From contig NZ_JAINRC010000003.1 of assembly GCF_020400655.1 (NCBI RefSeq), positions 62,001 to 126,000 on the forward strand: 64,000 bases of DNA. Reading direction: 5' to 3'. Each line of letters starts with the position of its first letter. Within the stretch, counting starts at the first letter, position 1. The translations under genes and the position numbers were made by a program. The notes beneath the pieces were generated by a model. The model saw only the letters and a program-made list of their open reading frames with translations, was not told where the DNA came from and made no database searches. This stretch comes from Streptomyces spinosus. Its GTDB lineage: Bacteria > Actinomycetota > Actinomycetes > Streptomycetales > Streptomycetaceae. Shown here piece after piece: positions 1 to 8,071 of this stretch.

Positions 1-2
1 TC

Positions 3-1265
3 GGCATCCGGGAGTCGGCGGCGGCGCTGCGGGCGGCGTTCGACGCGGTCGTGCCGCCCGGCACACCCGTGCTGCACGCCTTCGCGGTGAAGGCGACCCC
101 GCTGGTGCCGGTGGTGCGGCTGCTGCACGAGGCGGGCATCGGCGCGGAGGTGGCGAGCCCCGGCGAGCTGGCGCTGGCCCGCGCCGCCGGGGTGCCGCCC
201 GACCGGACGGTGCTGGACTCGCCGGCCAAGACCCCGGCCGAGCTGCGCGAGGCGCTGGCCCTGGGCATCGCGGTGAACGCGGACAACGCGCAGGAGCTGG
301 ACCGGCTCGACGCCCTCGTGCGCGCCGCTCCCACCCGGTCCCCGCTCGGGCTCCGGGTCAACCCGCAGATCGGCGGCGGCACCATCGGGTCGACGTCCAC
401 GGCGACGCGGACCTCGAAGTTCGGGGTGGCGCTCAGGGACGAGGGGGCGCGCAACTGGGTCGTCCGGGCGTACGCGGAGCGGCCGTGGCTGACCCGGCTG
501 CACGCGCACACCGGCTCGCAGGGCATCCCGCTGCCGCTGCTGGCACGGGGCGCGGCGGAGGTGTACGCGCTCGCGGAGGAGATCAACGCGGTCGCCGGAC
601 GGCGGCAGGTCGGCACGATCGACATCGGCGGCGGCCTGCCGGTGAACCTCGCGTCGGAGGAGACGGCGCCGTCGTACGCCGACTACGCGCGGCTGCTGGC
701 CGAGCGGGTGCCGGGGCTGTTCGACGGGCGGTACGGGCTGGTGACCGAGTTCGGGCGGTCGCTGCTGGCCAAGTACGGGACGGTGGTCGCCCGGGTGGAG
801 TACGCCAAGACCGCGGGCGGACGGCGGATCGCGGTGACGCACGCGGGCGTGCAAGTGGCGACGAGGACGGTGTACGTGCCGGAAGCGTGGCCGCTGCGGA
901 TCGCCGCGTACGACGCCGGGGGACGGCCGAAGACGGGGCCGGAGGTGGTGCAGGACGTGGCCGGGCCGGCCTGCTTCTCGGGCGACCTGCTCGCCGAGGG
1001 GCGCGCGCTGCCGCCGCTGGAGCAGGGCGACTACGCGGCGGCGCTGGACACGGGCGCGTACTACTTCGCCCACCACTACGCGTACAACTCCCTCGCCCGG
1101 CCCGGCGTCTACGGCTACGCGCCGGACGGCGAGGGGGGCGTCTGCTTCGCTACGGTACGGGAACCGCAGACCGTCGCGGAGGTGGTGGCGGAGTCGGGAG
1201 GGGCGCACGCGTCCGCGCTGACCGGCCTCCCGGGCGCCACCGGCGCACGTCCCTCGCCCGGGTGA
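3..1265 (+). CDS. Y4yA-like PLP-dependent decarboxylase-fold enzyme, 5' end outside window
   Basis: The reading frame is already open at base 3, so the N-terminus lies upstream of the window. The protein has the alanine racemase/ornithine-DAP decarboxylase (fold III) layout. The PLP lysine sits in HAFAVKATPL (Lys codon 90-92), followed by an HTGSQG strand, a glycine-rich phosphate loop GGGLPVN (about 630) and a C-terminal GPACFSGDLLAE segment where the substrate-binding Cys/Asp of this family lie. The long insertion and the EFGRSLLAKYG segment resemble the Y4yA family rather than true LysA. The substrate is not known. The ORF ends with TGA, and about 150 bases separate it from the next gene. 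Some form of amino-acid decarboxylase or racemase is the safe reading. Confidence 0.8.
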   Translation, partial: GIRESAAALRAAFDAVVPPGTPVLHAFAVKATPLVPVVRLLHEAGIGAEVASPGELALARAAGVPPDRTVLDSPAKTPAELREALALGIAVNADNAQELDRLDALVRAAPTRSPLGLRVNPQIGGGTIGSTSTATRTSKFGVALRDEGARNWVVRAYAERPWLTRLHAHTGSQGIPLPLLARGAAEVYALAEEINAVAGRRQVGTIDIGGGLPVNLASEETAPSYADYARLLAERVPGLFDGRYGLVTEFGRSLLAKYGTVVARVEYAKTAGGRRIAVTHAGVQVATRTVYVPEAWPLRIAAYDAGGRPKTGPEVVQDVAGPACFSGDLLAEGRALPPLEQGDYAAALDTGAYYFAHHYAYNSLARPGVYGYAPDGEGGVCFATVREPQTVAEVVAESGGAHASALTGLPGATGARPSPG

Positions 1266-1414
1266 TCAACTCCGGCGCGGCGCAGGGCAGTTGACCCACA
1301 CTAGTACGCCCGAGGCATGTTCCAACGGAAAATGCCAAAGGCCTCACCTCTCGCACACACGTTGCGTAGTGTCGGCGTCACTCAACCGGAGTCCCAGGCG
1401 GGAGGGGAGCCACG

Positions 1415-1798
1415 GTGCCCGGAATCGACGAGTGCTTGCTGGAAGCGATGCGGTTGCCCGGTGCCCGGGGAGCCGCGCTGGTGGACTGGACGAGCGGACT
1501 GGCCCTCGGCACGGTCGGGGAGGCGCCCGGCGGCGACCACGAGACGACCGCCGCCGAGGCCGCCGAACTCGCCCGGATGGCCGCCGAGCACGGCACCTTC
1601 GCGGCGGGCGGCGACGACCTGCCACCCGTGGAGGACGTGATCATCAGCAACGGGGACAGCTACCACCTGCTGCGCTTCGTGGACACATCCTTCGACAGCA
1701 GCGTGTTCCTGCACCTGTGGCTCGGCCGCGAGGAGGGCAACCTCGCGCTCGCCCGGATCCGGCTCGGTGAGATGGCCGCCCGGCTGGTGCTGGGATGA
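1415..1798 (+). CDS. Roadblock/LC7-like small protein, first gene of operon
   Basis: A 127-residue soluble protein starting at GTG, with a GGAGGGGAG ribosome site at about 1401-1409. It is clearly paralogous to the product of 3192-3566: both share an ALVD(W/Y)TSG(L/M)ALGT strand near residue 20, a (V/I)EDI-I strand followed by YHL(L/I)R, and a C-terminal helix with NLA-AR. This alternating pattern fits the roadblock/LC7 (MglB-like) fold, whose members usually bind small Ras-like GTPases. No GTPase, DUF742 protein or sensor kinase lies here, so this is not a conservon. The stop overlaps the next start (ATGA). Function unknown; the fold call is inferred from the pattern. Confidence 0.75.
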   Translation: MPGIDECLLEAMRLPGARGAALVDWTSGLALGTVGEAPGGDHETTAAEAAELARMAAEHGTFAAGGDDLPPVEDVIISNGDSYHLLRFVDTSFDSSVFLHLWLGREEGNLALARIRLGEMAARLVLG

Positions 1799-2670
1799 CC
1801 GTGGTCAGCACCCCGCAGCCGGCCCTCCCGGTCCGGGACAAGGGGGCCGGGCGCGCCCTGTCCCCCATGCTCACCCGGCTCGCCGAGGAGCGGGCCACCG
1901 GCGTCCTGGTCCGCGAGCACGGCGTCCTGCACCTCGCCGAGGGCCGGGTGGTGCACGCCGAGAGCCCTCTCGCCCCCGGTCTCGACGTGCTCCTCACGGC
2001 CCACGGCACCCTCGCGGCCGCCGCCTGGCAGCAGGCGGCGGCACGGACCGCGGGCCCCCTGCACGCGGCCGAACTCCTGCTGCGCTCGGGCGTGCTGCCC
2101 ACCGGCGCGCTGGAGCTGTGCCACCTGGACGCGGTGTACGACGCCGGGTACTTCGCACTGGCGCCCAGCAGCACGCCGGGACGGTTCCGGTACGACTCCG
2201 CGCCCCGGCTCGGCCCGCTGCCCTCGGTGCCGGTGGTCGCGCTGGAACGCGAGACGCTGCGCCGCCGGCTGCTGCTGCACCGGCTGTGGCCCGACCCGGC
2301 CGCCGACACCGCCCCGCTGATCCGCGCGGACCCGGCCACCGGCCGCACCCCGGCGGACCCGGCCGGTCCGGCGGGGCCCGTCACGCCGGGCCGCCGGGCC
2401 GCCCGAGTCGCCCCCGCCACGCCGGTGACACCCCGGCAGCGGGCCGTGCTGGACCGCGTGGACGGGATGCGCACGGCCGCCGACATCGCCCGGAACCTGG
2501 GCCGGCAGGCGTTCCACACGCTGGTCGACGTGCGCCGGCTGACGGCCGCCGGGCAGATCGCACCCGCGCCCGCGGCCCCCGCCCCGCCACCACCGCCGCC
2601 CTACCAGGTCACCACCGACCCCGACATCGCGCTGCTGAAGAGGCTCAGGGATGCGCTGGAGGCGCTTTGA
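1795..2670 (+). CDS. PATAN/DUF4388-like protein with C-terminal winged-helix-like segment
   Basis: A 291-residue protein whose ATG overlaps the previous stop by four bases. Residues about 25-65 read as a 'TGVLVREHGVLHLAEGRVVHAESP' type strand-turn-strand (quoted in outline only), typical of PATAN/DUF4388 domains, which report on membrane or signalling proteins. After a proline/alanine-rich spacer (about 185-215), residues about 220-265 form a helix-turn-helix-like segment (VLDRVDGMRTAADIA, then LVDVRRLTAAG). The last part is a proline run and an amphipathic helix. Its place between roadblock-like genes suggests one signalling complex. No enzyme motif is visible, and a role as a transcription factor would be a guess. 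Confidence 0.7.
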   Translation: MTVVSTPQPALPVRDKGAGRALSPMLTRLAEERATGVLVREHGVLHLAEGRVVHAESPLAPGLDVLLTAHGTLAAAAWQQAAARTAGPLHAAELLLRSGVLPTGALELCHLDAVYDAGYFALAPSSTPGRFRYDSAPRLGPLPSVPVVALERETLRRRLLLHRLWPDPAADTAPLIRADPATGRTPADPAGPAGPVTPGRRAARVAPATPVTPRQRAVLDRVDGMRTAADIARNLGRQAFHTLVDVRRLTAAGQIAPAPAAPAPPPPPPYQVTTDPDIALLKRLRDALEAL

Positions 2671-2701
2671 ACGGCAACGCCCCGCCGAGAGGAGAGACCT
2701 G

Positions 2702-3181
2702 ATGGTGGCCGAAGAGGACCTGCGGACCGTCCTGGAGGAGCTGCTGCGGCTGCGCACCCGGGTACCGCAGCTCACCGGCGCCCTCGCGGCCGGCGTCGAC
2801 GGCCTCGTCGTCGCCCACGACACCCCCGGGGTCGACCCGGAGGGCCTGGCCGCGCTCACCGCCGCCGCGCTCGGCGTCGCCGTGCGGGTCGCCGACGCCA
2901 CCGGGCACGGCGGCTTCCGGGAGCTGCTGGTGCGCGGCGAGCGCGGCTACATCGCCACCTACGCGGCCGGCCGCACCGCCGTCCTGACCCTGCTCGCGCA
3001 GGACCGGGTCAACGTCGGCCGGCTGCACCTGGAGGGGCGCCGGGCCGGCGCCCGCATCGGGGAGCTGCTGGACGCCGCCGAGGCCGTACGCCCGCTCCCG
3101 AGGACCACCCCCGCACGGACCCGCACTCCCCGCGCGCCCCGCACCACGGCCGCCGAGGCGCGCACCGCAACCGACAGCTGA
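2702..3181 (+). CDS. Roadblock/LC7 domain protein
   Basis: 159 residues from ATG 2702, chosen because GAGAGGAGAG lies 8-15 bases upstream; an in-frame ATG at 2651 overlaps the previous gene and has no ribosome site. Residues 1-125 give a classical roadblock pattern: an N-terminal helix (LRTVLEELLRLRT), the GVDGLVVAHDTP strand pair, a central helix and a C-terminal helix ending GARIGELLDAAE. The last 35 residues are basic, Pro/Thr/Arg-rich and probably disordered. Roadblock proteins act as regulators or scaffolds for small GTPases; here no GTPase is adjacent. It is the third gene of a tight four-gene operon. Confidence 0.8.
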   Translation: MVAEEDLRTVLEELLRLRTRVPQLTGALAAGVDGLVVAHDTPGVDPEGLAALTAAALGVAVRVADATGHGGFRELLVRGERGYIATYAAGRTAVLTLLAQDRVNVGRLHLEGRRAGARIGELLDAAEAVRPLPRTTPARTRTPRAPRTTAAEARTATDS

Positions 3182-3191
3182 GAGGACCACC

Positions 3192-3566
3192 ATGGCCAAC
3201 ACCGAGACCGCACTGAAGGAAGCCCTCACCTCCATAGAGGGGGCGACCGGTGTCGCGCTCGTCGACTACACCAGCGGGATGGCGCTGGGCACGATGGGCG
3301 GCAGCAAGAGCTTCGACCTGAACGTGGCCGCCGCCGGCAACACCGACGTCATCCGCGCCAAGATGCGCACGATGGAGATGCTCGGCCTCAAGGCCGGCAT
3401 CGAGGACATCCTGATCACCCTGACCGACCAGTACCACCTGATCCGCCTGCTCAGCAGCCGCGGCGGCAACGGGCTGTTCCTGTACCTGGTCCTCGACTCC
3501 AGCCGGGCCAACCTGGCGATGGCCCGGCACCAGCTGAAACGGATCGAGGCGGAGCTGGAGGTCTGA
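3192..3566 (+). CDS. Roadblock/LC7-like small protein, paralogue of first gene
   Basis: 124 residues, ATG start ten bases after the previous stop, with GAGAGGA as ribosome site. It matches the product of 1415-1798 throughout (DYTSGMALGT, IEDILITL, YHLIRLL, NLAMARHQLKRIE). No signal peptide or membrane segment is present, so it is cytosolic. The two paralogues bracketing a canonical roadblock protein suggest homo- or hetero-oligomers with it. This is the last gene of the operon: a convergent gene ends eight bases away at 3574, and no obvious terminator hairpin lies in between. Confidence 0.75.
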   Translation: MANTETALKEALTSIEGATGVALVDYTSGMALGTMGGSKSFDLNVAAAGNTDVIRAKMRTMEMLGLKAGIEDILITLTDQYHLIRLLSSRGGNGLFLYLVLDSSRANLAMARHQLKRIEAELEV

Positions 3567-3573
3567 CGACCTC

Positions 3574-4158
3574 TCAGACCAGTGCGGCGGTACGGCGGCG
3601 GGCCCCGCCCGGGGCCGCGTCGCCGGCCGCGACGCCCGTACCGCGCAGGCCCTTGACGGCCTTGCCCGCGGGGCGCCCGCCGCGCCGGTCGAGCCAGTCG
3701 ACGCGCACCCACAGCAGCGTCTCCCGGGTCCGCTCCAGCCGGCCGAGCCACGCGGCCTTCAGCCGCAGCCCGGCGCCGAGCCCGGCCAGCAGCATGCCGC
3801 CGGCCGCGGGCACGGCGAAGGCGGAACCGAGCGCTACCGCCCAGCCCAGCAGCAGCCACCAGCGGTGGCCCCGGCGCCAGACGCGCACGGTCACCGCCCG
3901 GTCCTGCAGCACGTCGTACTTGCCCGCGCGGGCCGTCCCGCGGGCGAGGGCGGCGTACCGGCCCCGCCGGACGAGCGCCACGACGGCCGCGCCGATCAGG
4001 AACAGCGCCGCCCCGGCCAGCACGCCGATGCGCCGCCCGGTCACTCCCTCCGGCACGACCCCGATCCCCGCGGCGACCACTCCGAGCCACCACAGCGGTG
4101 CGGCCCCGGCCCGTACGACGACGGCCACCCGAGCCAGTCCCTGTCCTCCGCGCGCCAC
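3574..4158 (-). CDS. Small membrane protein of unknown function
   Basis: 194 residues from GTG 4158, preferred over ATG 4191 because GGGAGG lies five to ten bases upstream of the GTG. Hydrophobic stretches near residues 18-35 and 45-63, and a long pair near 100-130, predict about four membrane helices, with a basic cytoplasmic loop between them (GRYAALARGTARAGKYDVLQD). The C-terminus is Arg/Lys/Gly-rich and ends in the cytosol or is disordered. No family motif recognised. It converges on the roadblock operon and lies downstream of nothing on its own strand, so it is probably monocistronic. Confidence 0.65.
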   Translation of the reverse strand: MARGGQGLARVAVVVRAGAAPLWWLGVVAAGIGVVPEGVTGRRIGVLAGAALFLIGAAVVALVRRGRYAALARGTARAGKYDVLQDRAVTVRVWRRGHRWWLLLGWAVALGSAFAVPAAGGMLLAGLGAGLRLKAAWLGRLERTRETLLWVRVDWLDRRGGRPAGKAVKGLRGTGVAAGDAAPGGARRRTAALV

Positions 4159-4250
4159 GTCAGCCTCCCGTGTCACGTGTCCACAGCGCATGTGTCCCGT
4201 CGGAAGCTAATAGCAGAACCTGAGACGAATCTGAGAGTGGCGGGACCCGG

Positions 4251-5093
4251 TCATTCCACGAACAGGCCGTGGGCCGCCGCCTTCGCGTCGAACTCCTCCA
4301 GGCGGGCCTGCGCGTCCGGCAGGTCGTCGCAGAGCGCCTCCAGCAGCACCCGGCCGAGCAGCATCGGCGCGCAGGCGGTGTCGAAGGCGAGCCCGGTGCC
4401 GACGGCGGCGGGCAGCAGCAGGTCGGAGTGCTTGGCGACCGGCGCGAACGCGGAGTCGGCGACGGTGACCACGGTCAGGCCGGCTTCCTTGGCGTAGGCG
4501 AGGGTGTCCACGACCTCGCGCGGGTGCCGGGGCAGCGCGAAGCACAGCAGGGCGGTGGCGCCCGCGCGGACGGCGGCGTCGATACGGTCGTGGATCATCG
4601 TGCCGCCCTCGTGGAGCAGCCGGACGTCCGGGTGCACCTTGGCCGCGAAGTAGGCGAAGCCGTACGCCTGGGAGGCGGCCGCGCGCAGCCCGAGCACCGG
4701 CAGCGGACGGGAGGCGGCGAGGATCCGGCCGGCGCGCTGCACCGGGCGGGGGTCGGCGAGCAGCTCGGCGAGGTGCCTCAGGTTCTCGATCTCGGCCTCG
4801 ACGGCCTGCTGGTACTCGTTGTAGGCGGAGACCTCGGCGGCCGGTTCGGCCGGGACGACCTCGCGCAGGTGCTTGCGCAGGGCGGGGTAGCCGTCGAAAC
4901 CGAGGGCGACCGCGAACCGGGTCACCGACGGCTGGCTGACCCCGGCCAGTTCGGCCAGTTCCACGCTGGACAGGAAGGGCACGTCGGCGGCCCGCCGCAC
5001 CATGCTGTGCGCGATGCGGCGCTGGGTCGGCGTGAGCCGGTGGCCCTCGAAGAGCGCCTGCAATCGGTTGGCAGGGCTGTCGGTCCCGCTCAT
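4251..5093 (-). CDS. MurR/RpiR-family transcriptional regulator with SIS domain
   Basis: 280 residues from ATG 5093, which has GGGGAG six bases upstream; the frame stays open further 5' but without a ribosome site. Residues about 1-75 are the RpiR winged helix (LTPTQRRIA, then SVELAELAGVSQPSVTRFAVALGF). Residues about 115-250 are a sugar-isomerase (SIS) fold with VLGLRAAASQAYGF, a GGT turn, a CFALPRHPREVVDTL strand-helix and TVADSAFAPVAKHSDLLL. RpiR regulators sense phosphosugars or related anions. No sugar gene is next to it, so the target is not evident. The AT-richer stretch 5165-5210 upstream holds short direct GTCACTG repeats that could be its own operator. Confidence 0.9.
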   Translation of the reverse strand: MSGTDSPANRLQALFEGHRLTPTQRRIAHSMVRRAADVPFLSSVELAELAGVSQPSVTRFAVALGFDGYPALRKHLREVVPAEPAAEVSAYNEYQQAVEAEIENLRHLAELLADPRPVQRAGRILAASRPLPVLGLRAAASQAYGFAYFAAKVHPDVRLLHEGGTMIHDRIDAAVRAGATALLCFALPRHPREVVDTLAYAKEAGLTVVTVADSAFAPVAKHSDLLLPAAVGTGLAFDTACAPMLLGRVLLEALCDDLPDAQARLEEFDAKAAAHGLFVE

Positions 5094-5338
5094 CACGTAC
5101 TCCCCCTCCGGATTCCTCGACGCCCCGGGAGAGTACAGCGCCGAGGCGTCGGCGAACACGGGTCTGCTATTCAGTCACTGTGTCACTGCATACTGTTATA
5201 CAGCCCCATGTCCGGCGCCGCCGTACGCGCCGGTCGCGCGCCGGTCGCGCGCCGGGACTCGGTGGGCGCGGTGGCCTCGGTGGGCAGCCCGAACCTGGAC
5301 CGGGGGCTAACCCCAGTGCCGTCCGGCCCGCCGATCCC

Positions 5339-5344
5339 TACGCT
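5339..5344 (+). promoter_or_regulatory. Leaderless -10 element TACGCT
   Basis: TACGCT lies seven bases before the ATG at 5352, the spacing expected when transcription begins at the start codon. No ribosome site is present between them. Confidence 0.45.
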
Positions 5345-5351
5345 GACCGGC

Positions 5352-5789
5352 ATGAGCACACTCGATCCCGGGGACGCCGGGCTCCGGGCGGACCCGAACC
5401 TCCGGAAGGACCTGGACGCGACCGTCCGCGCCCGCAGGGAACTGGGCGACGACTACGACTCCGCGTTGGTGGAGTCCTTCCTGGAGAAGGTGGAGCAGCG
5501 GATCGACGACGTGGTGGACCGCCGGGTGCGACGGCAGCTGGCCGAGCGGCAGATGGCCACGGCCCGCGAGACCCGGCGGCCGAAACCGGCCGACTCCTGG
5601 GGCGAGCGTTACGGCTTCGCCCTGATCACGCTGGTCCTCGCGATCCCGCTGTCCGCCATCGCGGGTGCGCTCGCCGGCCTGTCCGGGATGGTGGTCACCT
5701 GGCTCGGCATCGTCGGCGTCAACGCGGTCCAGGCCGTACGCCTCAACCCGGACCTGCTCCCCGGCCGGCCCGGCCCGCCCGAGGCGTGA
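5352..5789 (+). CDS. Small integral membrane protein with acidic/charged N-terminal helix
   Basis: 145 residues from ATG 5352. The first 70 residues are charged and helical (LRKDLDATVRARRELGDDY, then VEQRIDDVVDRRVRRQLAE). The C-terminal half has two closely spaced membrane helices (about 88-104 and 106-125) and a short proline/glycine tail. The layout resembles actinobacterial '2TM' proteins with a cytosolic coiled segment. Its -10-like hexamer sits seven bases ahead of the ATG, so it is probably translated from a leaderless mRNA. It is divergent from the RpiR gene. Function unknown. Confidence 0.75.
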   Translation: MSTLDPGDAGLRADPNLRKDLDATVRARRELGDDYDSALVESFLEKVEQRIDDVVDRRVRRQLAERQMATARETRRPKPADSWGERYGFALITLVLAIPLSAIAGALAGLSGMVVTWLGIVGVNAVQAVRLNPDLLPGRPGPPEA

Positions 5790-5963
5790 CACTGACCCGA
5801 CACGGGGCGACGGCCCTGCGGGGGCGGGTGACCGACAGAGGGCAGGTGAACGGCGCACGGCGAGTGCCCAGCACCGGCCGACCGCCCGCCGGCGGACCAG
5901 TGAGTAGGCCGGTGAGCGGCGCGGGGGCGACACCCGGCACCGGCCGTCCGCCCCGCGGCGGGG

Positions 5964-6725
5964 TTACGCCTGGCGGGTCGGCAGGACCATGATCTGGCGG
6001 AGGTTGACGTGCCGGGGGCGGCTGGTGGCGTAGGCGACGACGTCGGCCACCTCCGCCGCGGTCAGTCCCCCGATCGCCCCGAACAACTCGTCCAGCTGCC
6101 CCGACAGCTCCGCGCTGGCGACGTGCGACGCCAGCTCGGTCTCCGTCAGTCCCGGCTCGATGTTGGTGACGCGGACGTCGCGCGGGCCCAGTTCGCCGCG
6201 CAGGCTCTGCGACAGGTAGGTGACGGCCGCCTTGGTCGCCCCGTACACCGCGTAGTTCGGGAAGGTCACGTGCGCGCCGATGGAGGAGATGTTCACCAGG
6301 TCGGCGGTGCGCCCCTCGGCCGCGGCGGCCAGCAGGTCGGCGGTGAAGGCGCGGATGATCCGCAGCACACCGGTGACGTTAGTGTCCAGCATCCGCTGCC
6401 ACTCGTCCAGCCGGCCCTCCTCGACGGGGTTCGGCAGCATGACACCGGCGTTGTTGACGACGAGGTCGACGGCGCCGAACGCCTCGTGGACCCGGTCCCG
6501 GGCGGCGGCCACGGACGCGTCGTCGGTGACGTCGGCGGCGACCGCGAGGGCCTGGCCGCCCTGCGCCCGGATCTTCTCCACCAGCGCGTCCAGCCGGTCC
6601 GCGCGCCGGGCGAGCAGCGCCACCCCGGCCCCCTCGGCGGCCAGGTGCAGGGCGACGGCCTCGCCGATGCCGCTGGCGGCTCCGGTGACCACGGCGGTGC
6701 GGCCGGACAGGTTCTCGTACGACAT
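5964..6725 (-). CDS. SDR-family NADP-type oxidoreductase
   Basis: 253 residues from ATG 6725 (GGGAGC upstream). Classical short-chain dehydrogenase: cofactor loop TGAASGIG at residues 12-19, LLARR after beta-2 (basic, favouring NADP), DVTDD, NNAGVM, catalytic Ser in NISSIG, and YGATK giving Tyr-x-x-x-Lys. The C-terminal part has the PGLTETELASHV substrate-loop sequence typical of YdfG/clavaldehyde-type serine or alcohol dehydrogenases. It is divergently transcribed from an XRE-type regulator and shares an operator-like repeat with it, so it is probably the regulator's target. Substrate unknown. Confidence 0.9.
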   Translation of the reverse strand: MSYENLSGRTAVVTGAASGIGEAVALHLAAEGAGVALLARRADRLDALVEKIRAQGGQALAVAADVTDDASVAAARDRVHEAFGAVDLVVNNAGVMLPNPVEEGRLDEWQRMLDTNVTGVLRIIRAFTADLLAAAAEGRTADLVNISSIGAHVTFPNYAVYGATKAAVTYLSQSLRGELGPRDVRVTNIEPGLTETELASHVASAELSGQLDELFGAIGGLTAAEVADVVAYATSRPRHVNLRQIMVLPTRQA

Positions 6726-6800
6726 GGGTGCTCCCTCGTGGATCGCCGGCCGGGGCTGCTCCCCGGCGGCAGGCACCACTGTCGTCGCGTCCGGCGGTCC

Positions 6801-6840
6801 TACCCAGGGATGCGCTTTTCCTGGGTATGCCAGTACCAGG
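6801..6840. promoter_or_regulatory. Operator-like triple half-site between SDR gene and its regulator
   Basis: TACCCAGG (6801-6808) and CCTGGGTA (6820-6827) form a perfect 8-bp inverted repeat with an 11-base spacer. TACCAGG (6834-6840) adds a third half-site in inverted orientation to the second. The sites lie between the two divergent starts and just upstream of the regulator's -10 element. Confidence 0.55.
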
Positions 6841-6860
6841 AACGAAGACCGCCTCTCCCC

Positions 6861-6866
6861 TACGAT
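6861..6866 (+). promoter_or_regulatory. Leaderless -10 element TACGAT
   Basis: TACGAT ends six bases before ATG 6873, and no Shine-Dalgarno sequence precedes that ATG. Confidence 0.5.
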
Positions 6867-6872
6867 CGGGTC

Positions 6873-7727
6873 ATGGACGGGGACTGGACCGAAGCAGAGG
6901 TGGGCGACTTCCTGCGCTCGCGCCGCGCCCGCATCAGGCCGGAGGACGTCGGGCTGCCCGCGCACGGGCGGCGCCGGGTGCCGGGCCTGCGCCGCGAGGA
7001 GGTGGCCCAGCTCGCGGGTGTGAGCGTCGACTACTACGTCCGGCTGGAGCAGGGCCGGGGCACCAGCGTCAGCGACGCCGTGCTGGACGCGGTCGCGCGG
7101 GTGCTGCGCCTGGACGAGACGGAGCACGCGTACCTGCGCACGGTGGCGCGTCCTCACCGGCAGCGGCGGAAGCCGGCCGGTGCGTCCCGCGTGCGGCCCG
7201 GCCTGCGGATCCTCCTCGACGGCATGGATCGCAGCCCGGCGTTCGTGCTGGGCCGCCGCATGGACGTGCTCGCCTGGAACGCGCTCGGCGACGCGGTGGG
7301 CGGCTTCGGCCGTCTGGCACCGGCCGAACGGAACATCCCCCGGCTGGTCTTCCTCGACCCGGCCTCCCGCGAGCTGTACCCGGAATGGGCGGCGGTGGCC
7401 GCGCAGACGGTGGCCCAGTTGCGGCTGCTGGCCGGCCGGTACGCCGACGACCCCGGACTGTGCGCGCTGGTCGGCGAACTGACCCTGAAGAGCGAGGACT
7501 TCCGCCGGCTGTGGACGGACCACGAGGTCCGCGAGTGCGCGTTCGGCGTGAAGAAGGTGCGGCATCCGGTCGCGGGTCTGCTGACCCTGCCGTACGAGAC
7601 GCTGACGGTGCCGGCGGACCCGGAGCAGACGATCGTGGTGTACACGCCGGAGCCGGGCTCGGAGACGGCGGAGCGGCTGGCCATGCTGGGGAGCTGGAAC
7701 GCGGCGCCGGCCACGGCCGGCGAGTGA
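6873..7727 (+). CDS. XRE-family regulator with MmyB-like ligand-binding domain
   Basis: 284 residues. The N-terminal helix-turn-helix (about 8-75) includes FLRSRRARIRPEDVGLP, the RRVPGLRREEVAQLAGVSVDYYVRLEQGRG signature (shown in outline) and LARVL-type helix. Residues about 110-275 match the MmyB-like PAS-related ligand-binding domain (DRSPAFVLGRRMDVLAWN, then a W-x-D-HEVRE segment and HP-AG-L-L-YE). This architecture is common in actinobacteria beside the oxidoreductase it controls, and the neighbouring SDR gene is divergent. The start is ATG 6873 from a leaderless-type promoter. It probably acts as a small-molecule-responsive repressor of itself and the SDR. Confidence 0.9.
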   Translation: MDGDWTEAEVGDFLRSRRARIRPEDVGLPAHGRRRVPGLRREEVAQLAGVSVDYYVRLEQGRGTSVSDAVLDAVARVLRLDETEHAYLRTVARPHRQRRKPAGASRVRPGLRILLDGMDRSPAFVLGRRMDVLAWNALGDAVGGFGRLAPAERNIPRLVFLDPASRELYPEWAAVAAQTVAQLRLLAGRYADDPGLCALVGELTLKSEDFRRLWTDHEVRECAFGVKKVRHPVAGLLTLPYETLTVPADPEQTIVVYTPEPGSETAERLAMLGSWNAAPATAGE

Positions 7728-8071
7728 GGAACCACGACGGCGGGCGGTCCCGTCCGCGGGAACGGCGCCGGTCGAGGCGCGGGAAAAGGGTGCGCGGGGA
7801 CCGCCGCACCCCCGTTTCCGGGGGGCGGGACGACGGCGGTCCCCGCGAGGGACGCGGGCCGGGTCAGGGCCGGGCCTACGCGTCCGTGGCGTCCATGGAG
7901 GTCCGGGAGCCGCTCCGGAGGTCCTTGGCGCCGTTCGGCGTCGGCCTGGGCGGGGAGCCGCTCCCACCCCTGCCGACACCCCCTACTCTTCCGGACCCGT
8001 GTTAAGCGGGTGCTGCGCGCACATGACGCCCTCGTACCACTTCCGCGAACCCGGGCCCCCGCCGAAGCGGG
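7728..8071. other. Gene-free interval, nothing recognised
   Basis: 344 bases between two convergent genes. I see only G+C-rich sequence, a weak five-base stem near 7995-8015 and no ORF with a ribosome site or recognisable homology. Confidence 0.5.

Noticed and set aside
5165..5210. Definite RpiR operator in the AT-richer stretch
   Set aside because: Only weak direct GTCACTG repeats and an imperfect CTGTAT...ATGCAG pairing; not enough to call.
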